Below are positions 29,930 through 43,510 of a stretch of 64,000 bases of DNA, piece by piece. The notes under the pieces are model-generated. The model was not told the DNA's origin. It made no database searches and worked only from the letters and a program-made list of their open reading frames with translations. The position numbers were made by a program, and so were the translations under genes. The stretch lies in NCBI GenBank assembly GCA_963575645.1, contig OY754470.1, positions 31,974,501-32,038,500 of the forward strand, written 5' to 3'. Source of the stretch: Xanthostigma xanthostigma (taxonomy: Eukaryota > Arthropoda > Insecta > Raphidioptera > Raphidiidae). The stretch's first letter is position 1. The number at the start of each line of letters is the position of its first letter.

Positions 29930-32900
29930 AAATAATGGTTAATATGCAGTTTGCATTTTTTTATGAGAGAATGATCCAAACCTGAATGTTATAGTGTAAA
30001 TAGACTTACCCTCATGAAATAAAGCAATTTTTCCTATAATGACTCATTTGCACCTAATTGTCATAAAGCATGTAAAAACTGCTTGTATGCGTTAAAATAA
30101 TGGTTAATATGCAGTTTGCATTTTTTTATGAGAGAATGATCCAAACCTGAATGTTATAGTGTAAATAGACTTACCCTCATGAAATAAAGCACTTTTGCCT
30201 ATAAGGACTCATTTGCACGCAATTGTCGTGAAGCATGTAAAAACTGCTTTTCTGCGTTAAAATAATGGTTAATATCAGTTTGCATTTTTTTATGAGAGAA
30301 TGATCCAAACCTGAATGTTATAGTAAAAGTAGACTTACCTTTGTGAAATAAAACAATTTAGCCTTTAAGGACTTATTTCCACCTAATTGTCGTAAAACAT
30401 GTAAAAACTGTTCGTCTGCGTGAAAATGATAGTAAATATGCAGTTTGCATTTTCTTATGAGAGAAGGATCCAATCCTGAATGTTATAGTGTAAATAGACT
30501 TACCCTCATGAAATAAAACACTTTTGCCTATAAGGACTCATTTGCACCTAATTGTCGTAAAACATGTAAAAACTGCTTGTCAGCGTTAAAATAATGGTTT
30601 AAATGCAGTTTGCATTTTCTTATGTGAGAATGATCCAAACCGGAATGTTATAGTGTAAATAGACTTACCCTCATGAAATAAAGCAGTTTTGATTATATAG
30701 ACTCATTTGCACCTAATTGTCATAAAGCTTGTAAAAACTGCTTGTATGCGTTAAAATAATAGTTAATATGCAGTTTGCATTTTCTTATTTGAGAATGATC
30801 TAAACCTGAATGTTATAGTGAAAATAGACTTACCTTTGTAAAATAACGCAATTTTGCCTATAAGGACTCATTTGCACGTAATTGTCGTGAAGCATGTAAA
30901 AACTGCTTGTCTGCGTTTAAATAATGGTTAATATGCAGTTTGCATTTTCTTATGAGAGAATGATCCAAACCTGAATGTTTTAGTGTAAATAGACTTACCC
31001 TCATGAAATAAAGCAATTTTGCCTATAAAGACTCATTTGCACCTAATTGTCATTAGGCATGTAAAAACTGCTTGTATGCGTTAAAATGATAGTAAATATG
31101 CAGTTTGCATTTTCTTATGAGAGAATGATCCAAACCTGAATGGTATAGTGTAAATAGACTTACCCTCATGAAATAAAGCAATTTTGCCTATAAGGACTCA
31201 TTTGCACCTAATTGTCATAAAGCTTGTAAAAACTGCTTGTATGCGTTAAAATAATAGTTAATATGCAGTTTGCATTTCCTTATGAGAGAATGATCTAAAC
31301 CTGAATGTTATAGTTTAAGTACACTTACCTTTGTAAAATAAAGCAATTTTGCCTATAAGGACTCATTTGCCCCTAATTGTCATAAAGCATGTAAAAACTG
31401 CTTGTATGCGTTAAAATAATGGTTAATATGCAGTTTGCATTTTCTTATGAGAGAATGATCCAAACCTGAATGTTATAGTGTAAATAGACTTACCTTCATG
31501 AAATAAAGCAATTTTGCCTATAAGGACTCATTTGCCTCTAATTGTCATAAAGCATGTAAAAACTGCTTGTATGCGTTAAAATAATGGTTAAAATGCAGCT
31601 TGCATTTTCTTACGAGAGAATGATCCAAACCTGAATATTATAGTGTAAATAGACTTACCTTTGTAAAATAAAGCAATTTTGCCTATAAGGACTCATTTGC
31701 ACGCAATTGTCGTGAAGCATGTGAAAACTGCTTGTCTGCGTGAAATGGATAGTAAATATGCAGTTTGCATTTTCTTATGAGAGAATGATCCAAACCTGAA
31801 TGTTATAGTGTAAATAGACTGACCCTCATGAAATAAAGCAATTTTGCCTATAAGGACTCATTTGCACCTAATTGTCATAAAGCATGTAAAAACTGCTTGT
31901 ATGCTTTAAAATAATGGTTAATATGCAGTTTGCATTTTCTTATGAGAGAATGATCCAAACCTGAATGTTATAGTGTAAATAGACTTTACCTTTGTAAAAT
32001 AAAGCAATTTTGCCTATAAGGACTCATTTGCACGCAATTGTCGTGAAGCATGTAAAAACTGCTTGTCTGCGTGAAATGGATAGTAAATATGCAGTTTGCA
32101 TTTTCTTATGAGAGAATGATCCAAACCGGAATGTTATAGTGTAAATAGACTTACCCTCATGAAATAAAGCAGTTTTGATTATATAGACTCATTTGCACCT
32201 AATTGTCATAAAGCTTGTAAAAACTGCTTGTATGCGTTAAAATAATAGTTAATATGCAGTTTGCATTTTCTTATTTGAGAATGATCTAAACCTGAATGTT
32301 ATAGTGAAAATAGACTTACCTTTGTAAAATAACGCAATTTTGCCTATAAGGACTCATTTGCACGTAATTGTCGTGAAGCATGTAAAAACTGCTTGTCTGC
32401 GTTAAAATAATGGTTAATATGCAGTTTGCATTTTCTTATGAGAGAATGATCCAAACCTGAATGTTTTAGTGTAAATAGACTTACCCTCATGAAATAAAGC
32501 AATTTTGCCTATAAAGACTCATTTGCACCTAATTGTCATTAGGCATGTAAAAACTGCTTGTATGCGTTAAAATGATAGTAAATATGCAGTTTGCATTTTC
32601 TTATGAGAGAATGATCCAAACCTGAATGGTATAGTGTAAATAGACTTACCCTCATGAAATAAAGCAATTTTGCCTATAAGGACTCATTTGCACCTAATTG
32701 TCATAAAGCTTGTAAAAACTGCTTGTATGCGTTAAAATAATAGTTAATATGCAGTTTGCATTTCCTTATGAGAGAATGATCTAAACCTGAATGTTATAGT
32801 TTAAGTACACTTACCTTTGTAAAATAAAGCAATTTTGCCTATAAGGACTCATTTGCCCCTAATTGTCATAAAGCATGTAAAAACTGCTTGTATGCGTTAA

Positions 32901-35900
32901 AATAATGGTTAATATGCAGTTTGCATTTTCTTATGAGAGAATGATCCAAACCTGAATGTTATAGTGTAAATAGACTTACCTTCATGAAATAAAGCAATTT
33001 TGCCTATAAGGACTCATTTGCCTCTAATTGTCATAAATCATGTAAAAACTGCTTGTATGCGTTAAAATAATGGTTAAAATGCAGCTTGCATTTTCTTACG
33101 AGAGAATGATCCAAACCTGAATATTATAGTGTAAATAGACTTACCTTTGTAAAATAAAGCAATTTTGCCTATAAGGACTCATTTGCACGCAATTGTCGTG
33201 AAGCATGTGAAAACTGCTTGTCTGCGTGAAATGGATAGTAAATATGCAGTTTGCATTTTCTTATGAGAGAATGATCCAAACCTGAATGTTATAGTGTAAA
33301 TAGACTGACCCTCATGAAATAAAGCAATTTTGCCTATAAGGACTCATTTGCACCTAATTGTCATAAAGCATGTAAAAACTGCTTGTATGCTTTAAAATAA
33401 TGGTTAATATGCAGTTTGCATTTTCTTATGAGAGAATGATCCAAACCTGAATGTTATAGTGTAAATAGACTTTACCTTTGTAAAATAAAGCAATTTTGCC
33501 TATAAGGACTCATTTGCACGCAATTGTCGTGAAGCATGTAAAAACTGCTTGTCTGCGTGAAATGGATAGTAAATATGCAGTTTGCATTTTCTTATGAGAG
33601 AATGATCCAAACCTGAATGTTATAGTGTAAATAGACTTAACCTCATGAAATAAAGCAATTTTGGGTGTAAAGACTCATTTGCACCTAATTGTCGTAAAGC
33701 ATGTAAAAACTGCTTGTCTGCGTTTGAATAATGGTTAATATGCAGTTTGCATTTTCTTATGAGAGAATGATCCAAACCTGAATGTTATAGTGTAAATAGA
33801 CTTACCTTCATGAAATAAAGCAATTTTGCCTATAAGGACTCATTTGCCTCTAATTGTCATAAAGCATGTAAAAACTGCTTGTATGCGTTAAAATAATGGT
33901 TAAAATGCAGTTTGCATTTTCTTACGAGAGAATGATCCAAACCTGAATATTATAGTTTAAATAGACTTACCTTTGTAAAATAAAGCAATTTTGCCTATAA
34001 GGACTCATTTGCACGCAATTGTCGTGAAGCATGTAAAAACTGTTTGTCTGCGTGAAAATGATAGTAAATATGCAGTTTGCATTTTCTAATGTGAGAATGA
34101 TCCAAACCTGAATGTTATAGTCTAAATAGACTTACCCTCATGAAATAAAGCAATTTTGCCTATAAAGACTCATTTGCACCTAATTGTCGTAAAGCATGTA
34201 AAAACTGCTTGTCTGCGTTTAAATAATGGTTAATATGCAGTTTGCATTTTCTTATGAGAGAAAGATCCAAACCTGAATGTTATAGTGTAAATAGACTTAC
34301 CCTCATGAAATAAAGCAATTTTGCCTATAAGGACTAATTTGCACCTAATTGTCATAAAGCATGTAAAAACTGCTTGTCTGCGTGAAAATGATAGTAAATA
34401 TGCAGTTTGCATTTTCTTATGAGAGAATGATCCAATCCTGAATGTTATAGTGTAAATAGACTTAACCTCATGAAATAAAACACTTTGACCTATAAGGACT
34501 CATTTGCACCTAATTGTCGTAAAGCATGTAAAAACTGCTTGTCAGCGTTAAAATAATGGTTAATATGCAGTTTGCATTTTCTTATGAGAGAATAATCCTA
34601 ACCTGAATGTTATAGTGTAAATAGACTAACCCTCATGAAATAAAGCAATTTTGCCTATAAGGACTCATTTGCACCTAATTGTCATATAGCTTGTAAAAAC
34701 TGCTTGTATGCGTTAAAATAATAGTTAATATGCAGTTTGCATTTTCTTATGAGAGAATGATCCAAACCTGAATGTTATAGTTTAGTTAAACTTACCTTTG
34801 TAAAATAATGCAATTTTGCCTATAAGGACTCATTTGCACCTAATTGTCGTAAAGCATGTAAAAACTGCTTGTCTGCGTTAAAATAATGGTTAATATGCAG
34901 TTTGCATTTTCTTATGAGAGAATGATCCAAACCTGAATGTTATAGTGAAAGTAGACTTACCTTTGTGAAATAAAACAATTTTGCCTTTAAGGACTTATTT
35001 GCACCTAATTGTCGTAAACCATGTAAAAACTGCTTGTCTGCGTGAAAATGATAGTCAATATTCAGATTGCATTTTCTTATGAGAGAATGATCCAAATCTA
35101 AATGTTATAGTGTAAATTGATTTACCCTCATGAAATAAAGCAATTTTGCCTATAAGGACTCATTTGCACCTAATTGTCGTAAAACATGTAAAAACTGCTT
35201 GTATGCGTTAAAATAATGGTTAATATGCAGTTTGCATTTTTTTATGAGAGAATGGCGCAAACCTGAATGTTATAGTGTAAATAGACTTACCCTCATGAAA
35301 TAAAGCAATTTTTCCTATAATGACTCATTTGCACCTAATTGTCATAAAGCATGTAAAAACTGCTTGTATGCGTTAAAATAATGGTTAATATGCAGTTTGC
35401 ATTTTTTTATGAGAGAATGATCCAAACCTGAATGTTATAGTGTAAATAGACTTACCCTCATGAAATAAAGCACTTTTGCCTATAAGGACTCATTTGCACG
35501 CAATTGTCGTGAAGCATGTAAAAACTGCTTTTCTGCGTTAAAATAATGGTTAATATCAGTTTGCATTTTTTTATGAGAGAATGATCCAAACCTGAATGTT
35601 ATAGTAAAAGTAGACTTACCTTTGTGAAATAAAACAATTTAGCCTTTAAGGACTTATTTCCACCTAATTGTCGTAAAACATGTGAAAACTGTTCGTCTGC
35701 GTGAAAATGATAGTAAATATGCAGTTTGCATTTTCTTATGAGAGAAGGATCCAATCCTGAATGTTATAGTGTAAATAGACTTACCCTCATGAAATAAAAC
35801 ACTTTTGCCTATAAGGACTCATTTGCACCTAATTGTCGTAAAACATGTAAAAACTGCTTGTCAGCGTTAAAATAATGGTTTAAATGCAGTTTGCATTTTC

Positions 35901-38900
35901 TTATGTGAGAATGATCCAAACCGGAATGTTATAGTGTAAATAGACTTACCCTCATGAAATAAAGCAGTTTTGATTATATAGACTCATTTGCACCTAATTG
36001 TCATAAAGCTTGTAAAAACTGCTTGTATGCGTTAAAATAATAGTTAATATGCAGTTTGCATTTTCTTATTTGAGAATGATCTAAACCTGAATGTTATAGT
36101 GAAAATAGACTTACCTTTGTAAAATAACGCAATTTTGCCTATAAGGACTCATTTGCACGTTATTGTCGTGAAGCATGTAAAAACTGCTTGTCTGCGTTAA
36201 AATAATGGTTAATATGCAGTTTGCATTTTCTTATGAGAGAATGATCCAAACCTGAATGTTTTAGTGTAAATAGACTTACCCTCATGAAATAAAGCAATTT
36301 TGCCTATAAAGACTCATTTGCACCTAATTGTCATAAAGCATGTAAAAACTGCTTGTATGCGTTAAAATGATAGTAAATATGCAGTTTGCATTTTCTTATG
36401 AGAGAATGATCCAAACCTGAATGGTATAGTGTAAATAGACTTACCCTCATGAAATAAAGCAATTTTGCCTATAAGGACTCATTTGCACCTAATTGTCATA
36501 AAGCTTGTAAAAACTGCTTGTATGCGTTAAAATAATAGTTAATATGCAGTTTGCATTTCCTTATGAGAGAATGATCTAAACCTGAATGTTATAGTTTAAG
36601 TACACTTACCTTTGTAAAATAAAGCAATTTTGCCTATAAGGACTCATTTGCCCCTAATTGTCATAAAGCATGTAAAAACTGCTTGTATGCGTTAAAATAA
36701 TGGTTAAAATGCAGCTTGCATTTTCTTACGAGAGAATGATCCAAACCTGAATATTATAGTGTAAATAGACTTACCTTTGTAAAATAAAGCAATTTTGCCT
36801 ATAAGGACTCATTTGCACGCAATTGTCGTGAAGCATGTGAAAACTGCTTGTCTGCGTGAAATGGATAGTAAATATGCAGTTTGCATTTTCTTATGAGAGA
36901 ATGATCCAAACCTGAATGTTATAGTGTAAATAGACTGACCCTCATGAAATAAAGCAATTTTGCCTATAAGGACTCATTTGCACCTAATTGTCATAAAGCA
37001 TGTAAAAACTGCTTGTATGCTTTAAAATAATGGTTAATATGCAGTTTGCATTTTCTTATGAGAGAATGATCCAAACCTGAATGTTATAGTGTAAATAGAC
37101 TTTACCTTTGTAAAATAAAGCAATTTTGCCTATAAGGACTCATTTGCACGCAATTGTCGTGAAGCATGTAAAAACTGCTTGTCTGCGTGAAATGGATAGT
37201 AAATATGCAGTTTGCATTTTCTTATGAGAGAATGATCCAAACCTGAATGTTATAGTGTAAATAGACTTAACCTCATGAAATAAAGCAATTTTGGGTGTAA
37301 AGACTCATTTGCACCTAATTGTCGTAAAGCATGTAAAAACTGCTTGTCTGCGTTTAAATAATGGTTAATATGCAGTTTGCATTTTCTTATGAGAGAATGA
37401 TCCAAACCTGAATGTTATAGTGTAAATAGACTTACCTTCATGAAATAAAGCAATTTTGCCTATAAGGACTCATTTGCCTCTAATTGTCATAAAGCATGTA
37501 AAAACTGCTTGTATGCGTTAAAATATTGGTTAAAATGCAGTTTGCATTTTCTTACGAGAGAATGATCCAAACCTGAATATTATAGTTTAAATAGACTTAC
37601 CTTTGTAAAATAAAGCAATTTTGCCTATAAGGACTCATTTGCACGCAATTGTCGTGAAGCATGTAAAAACTGTTTGTCTGCGTGAAAATGATAGTAAATA
37701 TGCAGTTTGCATTTTCTAATGTGAGAATGATCCAAACCTGAATGTTATAGTCTAAATAGACTTACCCTCATGAAATAAAGCAATTTTGCCTATAAAGACT
37801 CATTTGCACCTAATTGTCGTAAAGCATGTAAAAACTGCTTGTCTGCGTTTAAATAATGGTTAATATGCAGTTTGCATTTTCTTATGAGAGAAAGATCCAA
37901 ACCTGAATGTTATAGTGTAAATAGACTTACCCTCATGAAATAAAGCAATTTTGCCTATAAGGACTAATTTGCACCTAATTGTCATAAAGCATGTAAAAAC
38001 TGCTTGTCTGCGTGAAAATGATAGTAAATATGCAGTTTGCATTTTCTTATGAGAGAATGATCCAATCCTGAATGTTATAGTGTAAATAGACTTAACCTCA
38101 TGAAATAAAACACTTTGACCTATAAGGACTCATTTGCACCTAATTGTCGTAAAGCATGTAAAAACTGCTTGTCAGCGTTAAAATAATGGTTAATATGCAG
38201 TTTGCATTTTCTTATGAGAGAATAATCCTAACCTGAATGTTATAGTGTAAATAGACTAACCCTCATGAAATAAAGCAATTTTGCCTATAAGGACTCATTT
38301 GCACCTAATTGTCATATAGCTTGTAAAAACTGCTTGTATGCGTTAAAATAATAGTTAATATGCAGTTTGCATTTTCTTATGAGAGAATGATCCAAACCTG
38401 AATGTTATAGTTTAGTTAAACTTACCTTTGTAAAATAATGCAATTTTGCCTATAAGGACTCATTTGCACCTAATTGTCGTAAAGCATGTAAAAACTGCTT
38501 GTCTGCGTTAAAATAATGGTTAATATGCAGTTTGCATTTTCTTATGAGAGAATGATCCAAACCTGAATGTTATAGTGAAAGTAGACTTACCTTTGTGAAA
38601 TAAAACAATTTTGCCTTTAAGGACTTATTTGCACCTAATTGTCGTAAACCATGTAAAAACTGCTTGTCTGCGTGAAAATGATAGTCAATATTCAGTTTGC
38701 ATTTTCTTATGAGAGAATGATCCAAATCTAAATGTTATAGTGTAAATTGATTTACCCTCATGAAATAAAGCAATTTTGCCTATAAGGACTCATTTGCACG
38801 CAATTGTCGTGAAGCATGTAAAAACTGCTTTTCTGCGTTAAAATAATGGTTAATATCAGTTTGCATTTTTTTATGAGAGAATGATCCAAACCTGAATGTT

Positions 38901-41900
38901 ATAGTAAAAGTAGACTTACCTTTGTGAAATAAAACAATTTAGCCTTTAAGGACTTATTTCCACCTAATTGTCGTAAAACATGTGAAAACTGTTCGTCTGC
39001 GTGAAAATGATAGTAAATATGCAGTTTGCATTTTCTTATGAGAGAAGGATCCAATCCTGAATGTTATAGTGTAAATAGACTTACCCTCATGAAATAAAAC
39101 ACTTTTGCCTATAAGGACTCATTTGCACCTAATTGTCGTAAAACATGTAAAAACTGCTTGTCAGCGTTAAAATAATGGTTTAAATGCAGTTTGCATTTTC
39201 TTATGTGAGAATGATCCAAACCGGAATGTTATAGTGTAAATAGACTTACCCTCATGAAATAAAGCAGTTTTGATTATATAGACTCATTTGCACCTAATTG
39301 TCATAAAGCTTGTAAAAACTGCTTGTATGCGTTAAAATAATAGTTAATATGCAGTTTGCATTTTCTTATTTGAGAATGATCTAAACCTGAATGTTATAGT
39401 GAAAATAGACTTACCTTTGTAAAATAACGCAATTTTGCCTATAAGGACTCATTTGCACGTAATTGTCGTGAAGCATGTAAAAACTGCTTGTCTGCGTTAA
39501 AATAATGGTTAATATGCAGTTTGCATTTTCTTATGAGAGAATGATCCAAACCTGAATGTTTTAGTGTAAATAGACTTACCCTCATGAAATAAAGCAATTT
39601 TGCCTATAAAGACTCATTTGCACCTAATTGTCATAAAGCATGTAAAAACTGCTTGTATGCGTTAAAATGATAGTAAATATGCAGTTTGCATTTTCTTATG
39701 AGAGAATGATCCAAACCTGAATGGTATAGTGTAAATAGACTTACCCTCATGAAATAAAGCAATTTTGCCTATAAGGACTCATTTGCACCTAATTGTCATA
39801 AAGCTTGTAAAAACTGCTTGTATGCGTTAAAATAATAGTTAATATGCAGTTTGCATTTCCTTATGAGAGAATGATCTAAACCTGAATGTTATAGTTTAAG
39901 TACACTTACCTTTGTAAAATAAAGCAATTTTGCCTATAAGGACTCATTTGCCCCTAATTGTCATAAAGCATGTAAAAACTGCTTGTATGCGTTAAAATAA
40001 TGGTTAATATGCAGTTTGCATTTTCTTATGAGAGAATGATCCAAACCTGAATGTTATAGTGTAAATAGACTTACCTTCATGAAATAAAGCAATTTTGCCT
40101 ATAAGGACTCATTTGCCTCTAATTGTCATAAAGCATGTAAAAACTGCTTGTATGCGTTAAAATAATGGTTAAAATGCAGCTTGCATTTTCTTACGAGAGA
40201 ATGATCCATACCTGAATATTATAGTGTAAATAGACTTACCTTTGTAAAATAAAGCAATTTTGCCTATAAGGACTCATTTGCACGCAATTGTCGTGAAGCA
40301 TGTGAAAACTGCTTGTCTGCGTGAAATGGATAGTAAATATGCAGTTTGCATTTTCTTATGAGAGAATGATCCAAACCTGAATGTTATAGTGTAAATAGAC
40401 TGACCCTCATGAAATAAAGCAATTTTGCCTATAAGGACTCATTTGCACCTAATTGTCATAAAGCATGTAAAAACTGCTTGTATGCTTTAAAATAATGGTT
40501 AATATGCAGTTTGCATTTTCTTATGAGAGAATGATCCAAACCTGAATGTTATAGTGTAAATAGACTTTACCTTTGTAAAATAAAGCAATTTTGCCTATAA
40601 GGACTCATTTGCACGCAATTGTCGTGAAGCATGTAAAAACTGCTTGTCTGCGTGAAATGGATAGTAAATATGCAGTTTGCATTTTCTTATGAGAGAATGA
40701 TCCAACCCTGAATGTTATAGTGTAAATAGACTTAACCTCATGAAATAAAGCAATTTTGGGTGTAAAGACTCATTTGCACCTAATTGTCGTAAAGCATGTA
40801 AAAACTGCTTGTCTGCGTTTAAATAATGGTTAATATGCAGTTTGCATTTTCTTATGAGAGAATGATCCAAACCTGAATGTTATAGTGTAAATAGACTTAC
40901 CTTCATGAAATAAAGCAATTTTGCCTATAAGGACTCATTTGCCTCTAATTGTCATAAAGCATGTAAAAACTGCTTGTATGCGTTAAAATAATGGTTAAAA
41001 TGCAGTTTGCATTTTTTTACGAGAGAATGATCCAAACCTGAATATTATAGTGTAAATAGACTTACCTTTGTAAAATAAAGCAATTTTGCCTATGAGGACT
41101 CATTTGCACGCAATTGTCGTGAAGCATGTAAAAACTGTTTGTCTGCGTGAAAATGATAGTAAATATGCAGTTTGCATTTTCTAATGTGAGAATGATCCAA
41201 ACCTGAATGTTATAGTCTAAATAGACTTACCCTCATGAAATAAAGCAATTTTGCCTATAAAGACTCATTTGCACCTAATTGTCGTAAAGCATGTAAAAAC
41301 TGCTTGTCTGCGTTTAAATAATGGTTAATATGCAGTTTGCATTTTCTTATGAGAGAAAGATCCAAACCTGAATGATATAGTGTAAATAGACTTACCCTCA
41401 TGAAATAAAGCAATTTTGCCTATAAGGACTAATTTGCACCTAATTGTCATAAAGCATGTAAAAACTGCTTGTCTGCGTGAAAATGATAGTAAATATGCAG
41501 TTTGCATTTTCTTATGAGAGAATGATCCAATCCTGAATGTTATAGTGTAAATAGACTTAACCTCATGAAATAAAACACTTTGACCTATAAGGACTCATTT
41601 GCACCTAATTGTCGTAAAGCATGTAAAAACTGCTTGTCAGCGTTAAAATAATGGTTAATATGCAGTTTGCATTTTCTTATGAGAGAATAATCCTAACCTG
41701 AATGTTATAGTGTAAATAGACTAACCCTCATGAAATAAAGCAATTTTGCCTATAAGGACTCATTTGCACCTAATTGTCATATAGCTTGTAAAAACTGCTT
41801 GTATGCGTTAAAATAATAGTTAATATGCAGTTTGCATTTTCTTATGAGAGAATGATCCAAACCTGAATGTTATAGTTTAGTTAAACTTACCTTTGTAAAA

Positions 41901-42240
41901 TAATGCAATTTTGCCTATAAGGACTCATTTGCACCTAATTGTCGTAAAGCATGTAAAAACTGCTTGTCTGCGTTAAAATAATGGTTAATATGCAGTTTGC
42001 ATTTTCTTATGAGAGAATGATCCAAACCTGAATGGTATAGTGAAAGTAGACTTACCTTTGTGAAATAAAACAATTTTGCCTTTAAGGACTTATTTGCACC
42101 TAATTGTCGTAAACCATGTAAAAACTGCTTGTCTGCGTGAAAATGATAGTCAATATTCAGTTTGCATTTTCTTATGAGAGAATGATCCAAATCTAAATGT
42201 TATAGTGTAAATTGATTTACCCTCATGAAATAAAGCAATT
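29930..42240 (+). repeat. Second higher-order family: three tandem copies of 3.3-5.3 kb
   Basis: A one-base deletion (AATATCAGTT in place of AATATGCAGTT) marks the start region of each copy at 30,271, 35,552 and 38,852. A GCAGTTTTGATTATATAG variant occurs at 30,685, 32,171, 35,966 and 39,266. A TTTTGGGTGTAAAGACTC variant occurs near 33,659, 37,289 and 40,754. Copy 1 is longer because it holds an internal duplication of nine monomers (1,486 bp, about 30.64-32.13 kb against 32.13-33.61 kb). Offsets between copies are multiples of ~165 bp (3,630, 3,465 and 3,300), as expected from unequal exchange in register. Confidence 0.87.
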
Positions 42241-43510
42241 TTGCCTATAAGGACTCATTTGCACCTAATTGTCGTAAAGCATGTAAAAACTGCTTGTATG
42301 CGTTAAAATAATGGTTAATATGCAGTTTGCATTTTCTTATGATAGAATGATCTAAACCTGAATGTTATAGTGTATATAGACTTACCCTCGTGAAATAAAG
42401 CAATTTTGCCTATAAAGACTCATTAAACCTAATTGTCGTAAAGCATGTAAAACTGCTTGTCTGCGTTTAAATAATGGTTAATATGCAGTTTGCATTTTCT
42501 TATGAGAGAAAGATCCAAACCTGAATGTTATAGTGTAAATAGACTTACCTTCATGAAATAAAGCAATTTTGCCTATAAGGACTCATTTGCCCCTAATTGT
42601 AATAAAGCATGTAAAAACTGCTTGTATGCGTTAAAATAATGGTTAATATGCAGTTTGCATTTTCTTATGAAAGAATGATCGAAACCTGAATATTATAGTG
42701 TAAATAGACTTACCCTAATGAAATAAAGAAATTTTGCCTATAAGGACTTATTTGCACCTAATTGTCATAAAGCATGTAAAAACTGCTTGTATGCGTTAAA
42801 ATAATGGTTAATATGCAGTTTGCATTTTCTTATGAGAGAATGATCAAACCTGAATGTTATAGTGTAAATAGACTTACCCTCATGAAATAAAGCACTTTTG
42901 CCTATAAGGACCCATTTGCCCCTAATTGTCATAAAGATTGTAAAAACTGCTTGTATGCGTTAAAATAATGGTTAATATGCAGTTTGCATTTTCTTATGAG
43001 AGAATGATCAAACCTGAATGTTATAGTGTAAATAGACTTACCCTCATGAAATAAAGCACTTTTGCCTATAAGGACTCATTTGCACGCAATTGTCGTGAAG
43101 CATGTAAAAACTGCTTTTCTGCGTTAAAATAATGGTTAATATGCAGTTTGCATTTTCTTATGAGAGAATGATCCAAAGCTGAATGTTATAGTGTAATTTA
43201 ATAGACTTACACTCATGAAATAAAGCAATTTAGCCTATAAAGACTCATTTGCACCTAATTGTCGTAAAGCATGTAAAAACTGCTTGTCTGCGTTTAAATA
43301 ATGGTTAATATGCAGTTTGCATTTTCTTATGAGAGAAAGATCCAAACCTGAATGTTATAGTGTAAATAGACTAACCTTCATGAAATAAAGCAATTTTGCC
43401 TATAAGGACCCATTTGCCCCTAATTGTCATAAAGATTGTAAAAACTGCTTGTATGCGTTAAAATAATGGTTAATATGCAGTTTGCATTTTCTTATGAGAG
43501 AATGATCAAA
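42241..43510 (+). repeat. Core-proximal satellite block with 14.5-kb-type monomers
   Basis: About eight monomers lie between the second higher-order family and the unique core. They include classes otherwise characteristic of the distal 14.5-kb unit: TATGATAGAATGATCTAAACC with GTGTATATAGAC (near 42,340, compare 8,167), the missing-A class GCATGTAAAACTGC (near 42,443), GATCAAACC and the ATTTAATAG variant (near 43,196). The last monomer stops mid-unit at GAATGATCAAA, where the sequence becomes unique. Confidence 0.8.

Larger units (their letters stand above)
1..43510 (+). repeat. Left arm: ~165-bp satellite array, about 264 monomers, direct orientation
   Basis: Head-to-tail monomers begin near 1, 165 and 330 and recur every ~165 bp up to the core. 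Constant landmarks in each unit are CTAATTGTC, TGTAAAAACTGCTTG, TGCAGTTTGCATTTTCTTAT, GAATGTTATAG and GCAATTTTGCC. Neighbouring monomers differ by substitutions and small indels, and fall into recurring classes such as TCTGCGTGAAAATGATAG, TATGCGTTAAAATAATGG and the CTTTAAGGACTTATTT class. Some units carry an ATTTAATAG variant of about 168 bp. No gene, RNA gene or unrelated insertion is visible anywhere in this stretch. Every 60-91 codon reading frame here is the satellite read in one frame, recurring at the repeat spacing. The array is typical of constitutive heterochromatin or of the tandem repeats in foldback element arms. Confidence 0.97.

Noticed and set aside
34230-42190. 60-91 codon antisense frames in the second higher-order family
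   Set aside because: Same explanation: frame persistence in a 165-bp repeat, with no coding signature apart from repetition.
1-43510. CRISPR-like regular repetition
   Set aside because: The whole 165-bp unit is repeated with gradual divergence. There are no short constant repeats separated by unique spacers, and no cas genes.
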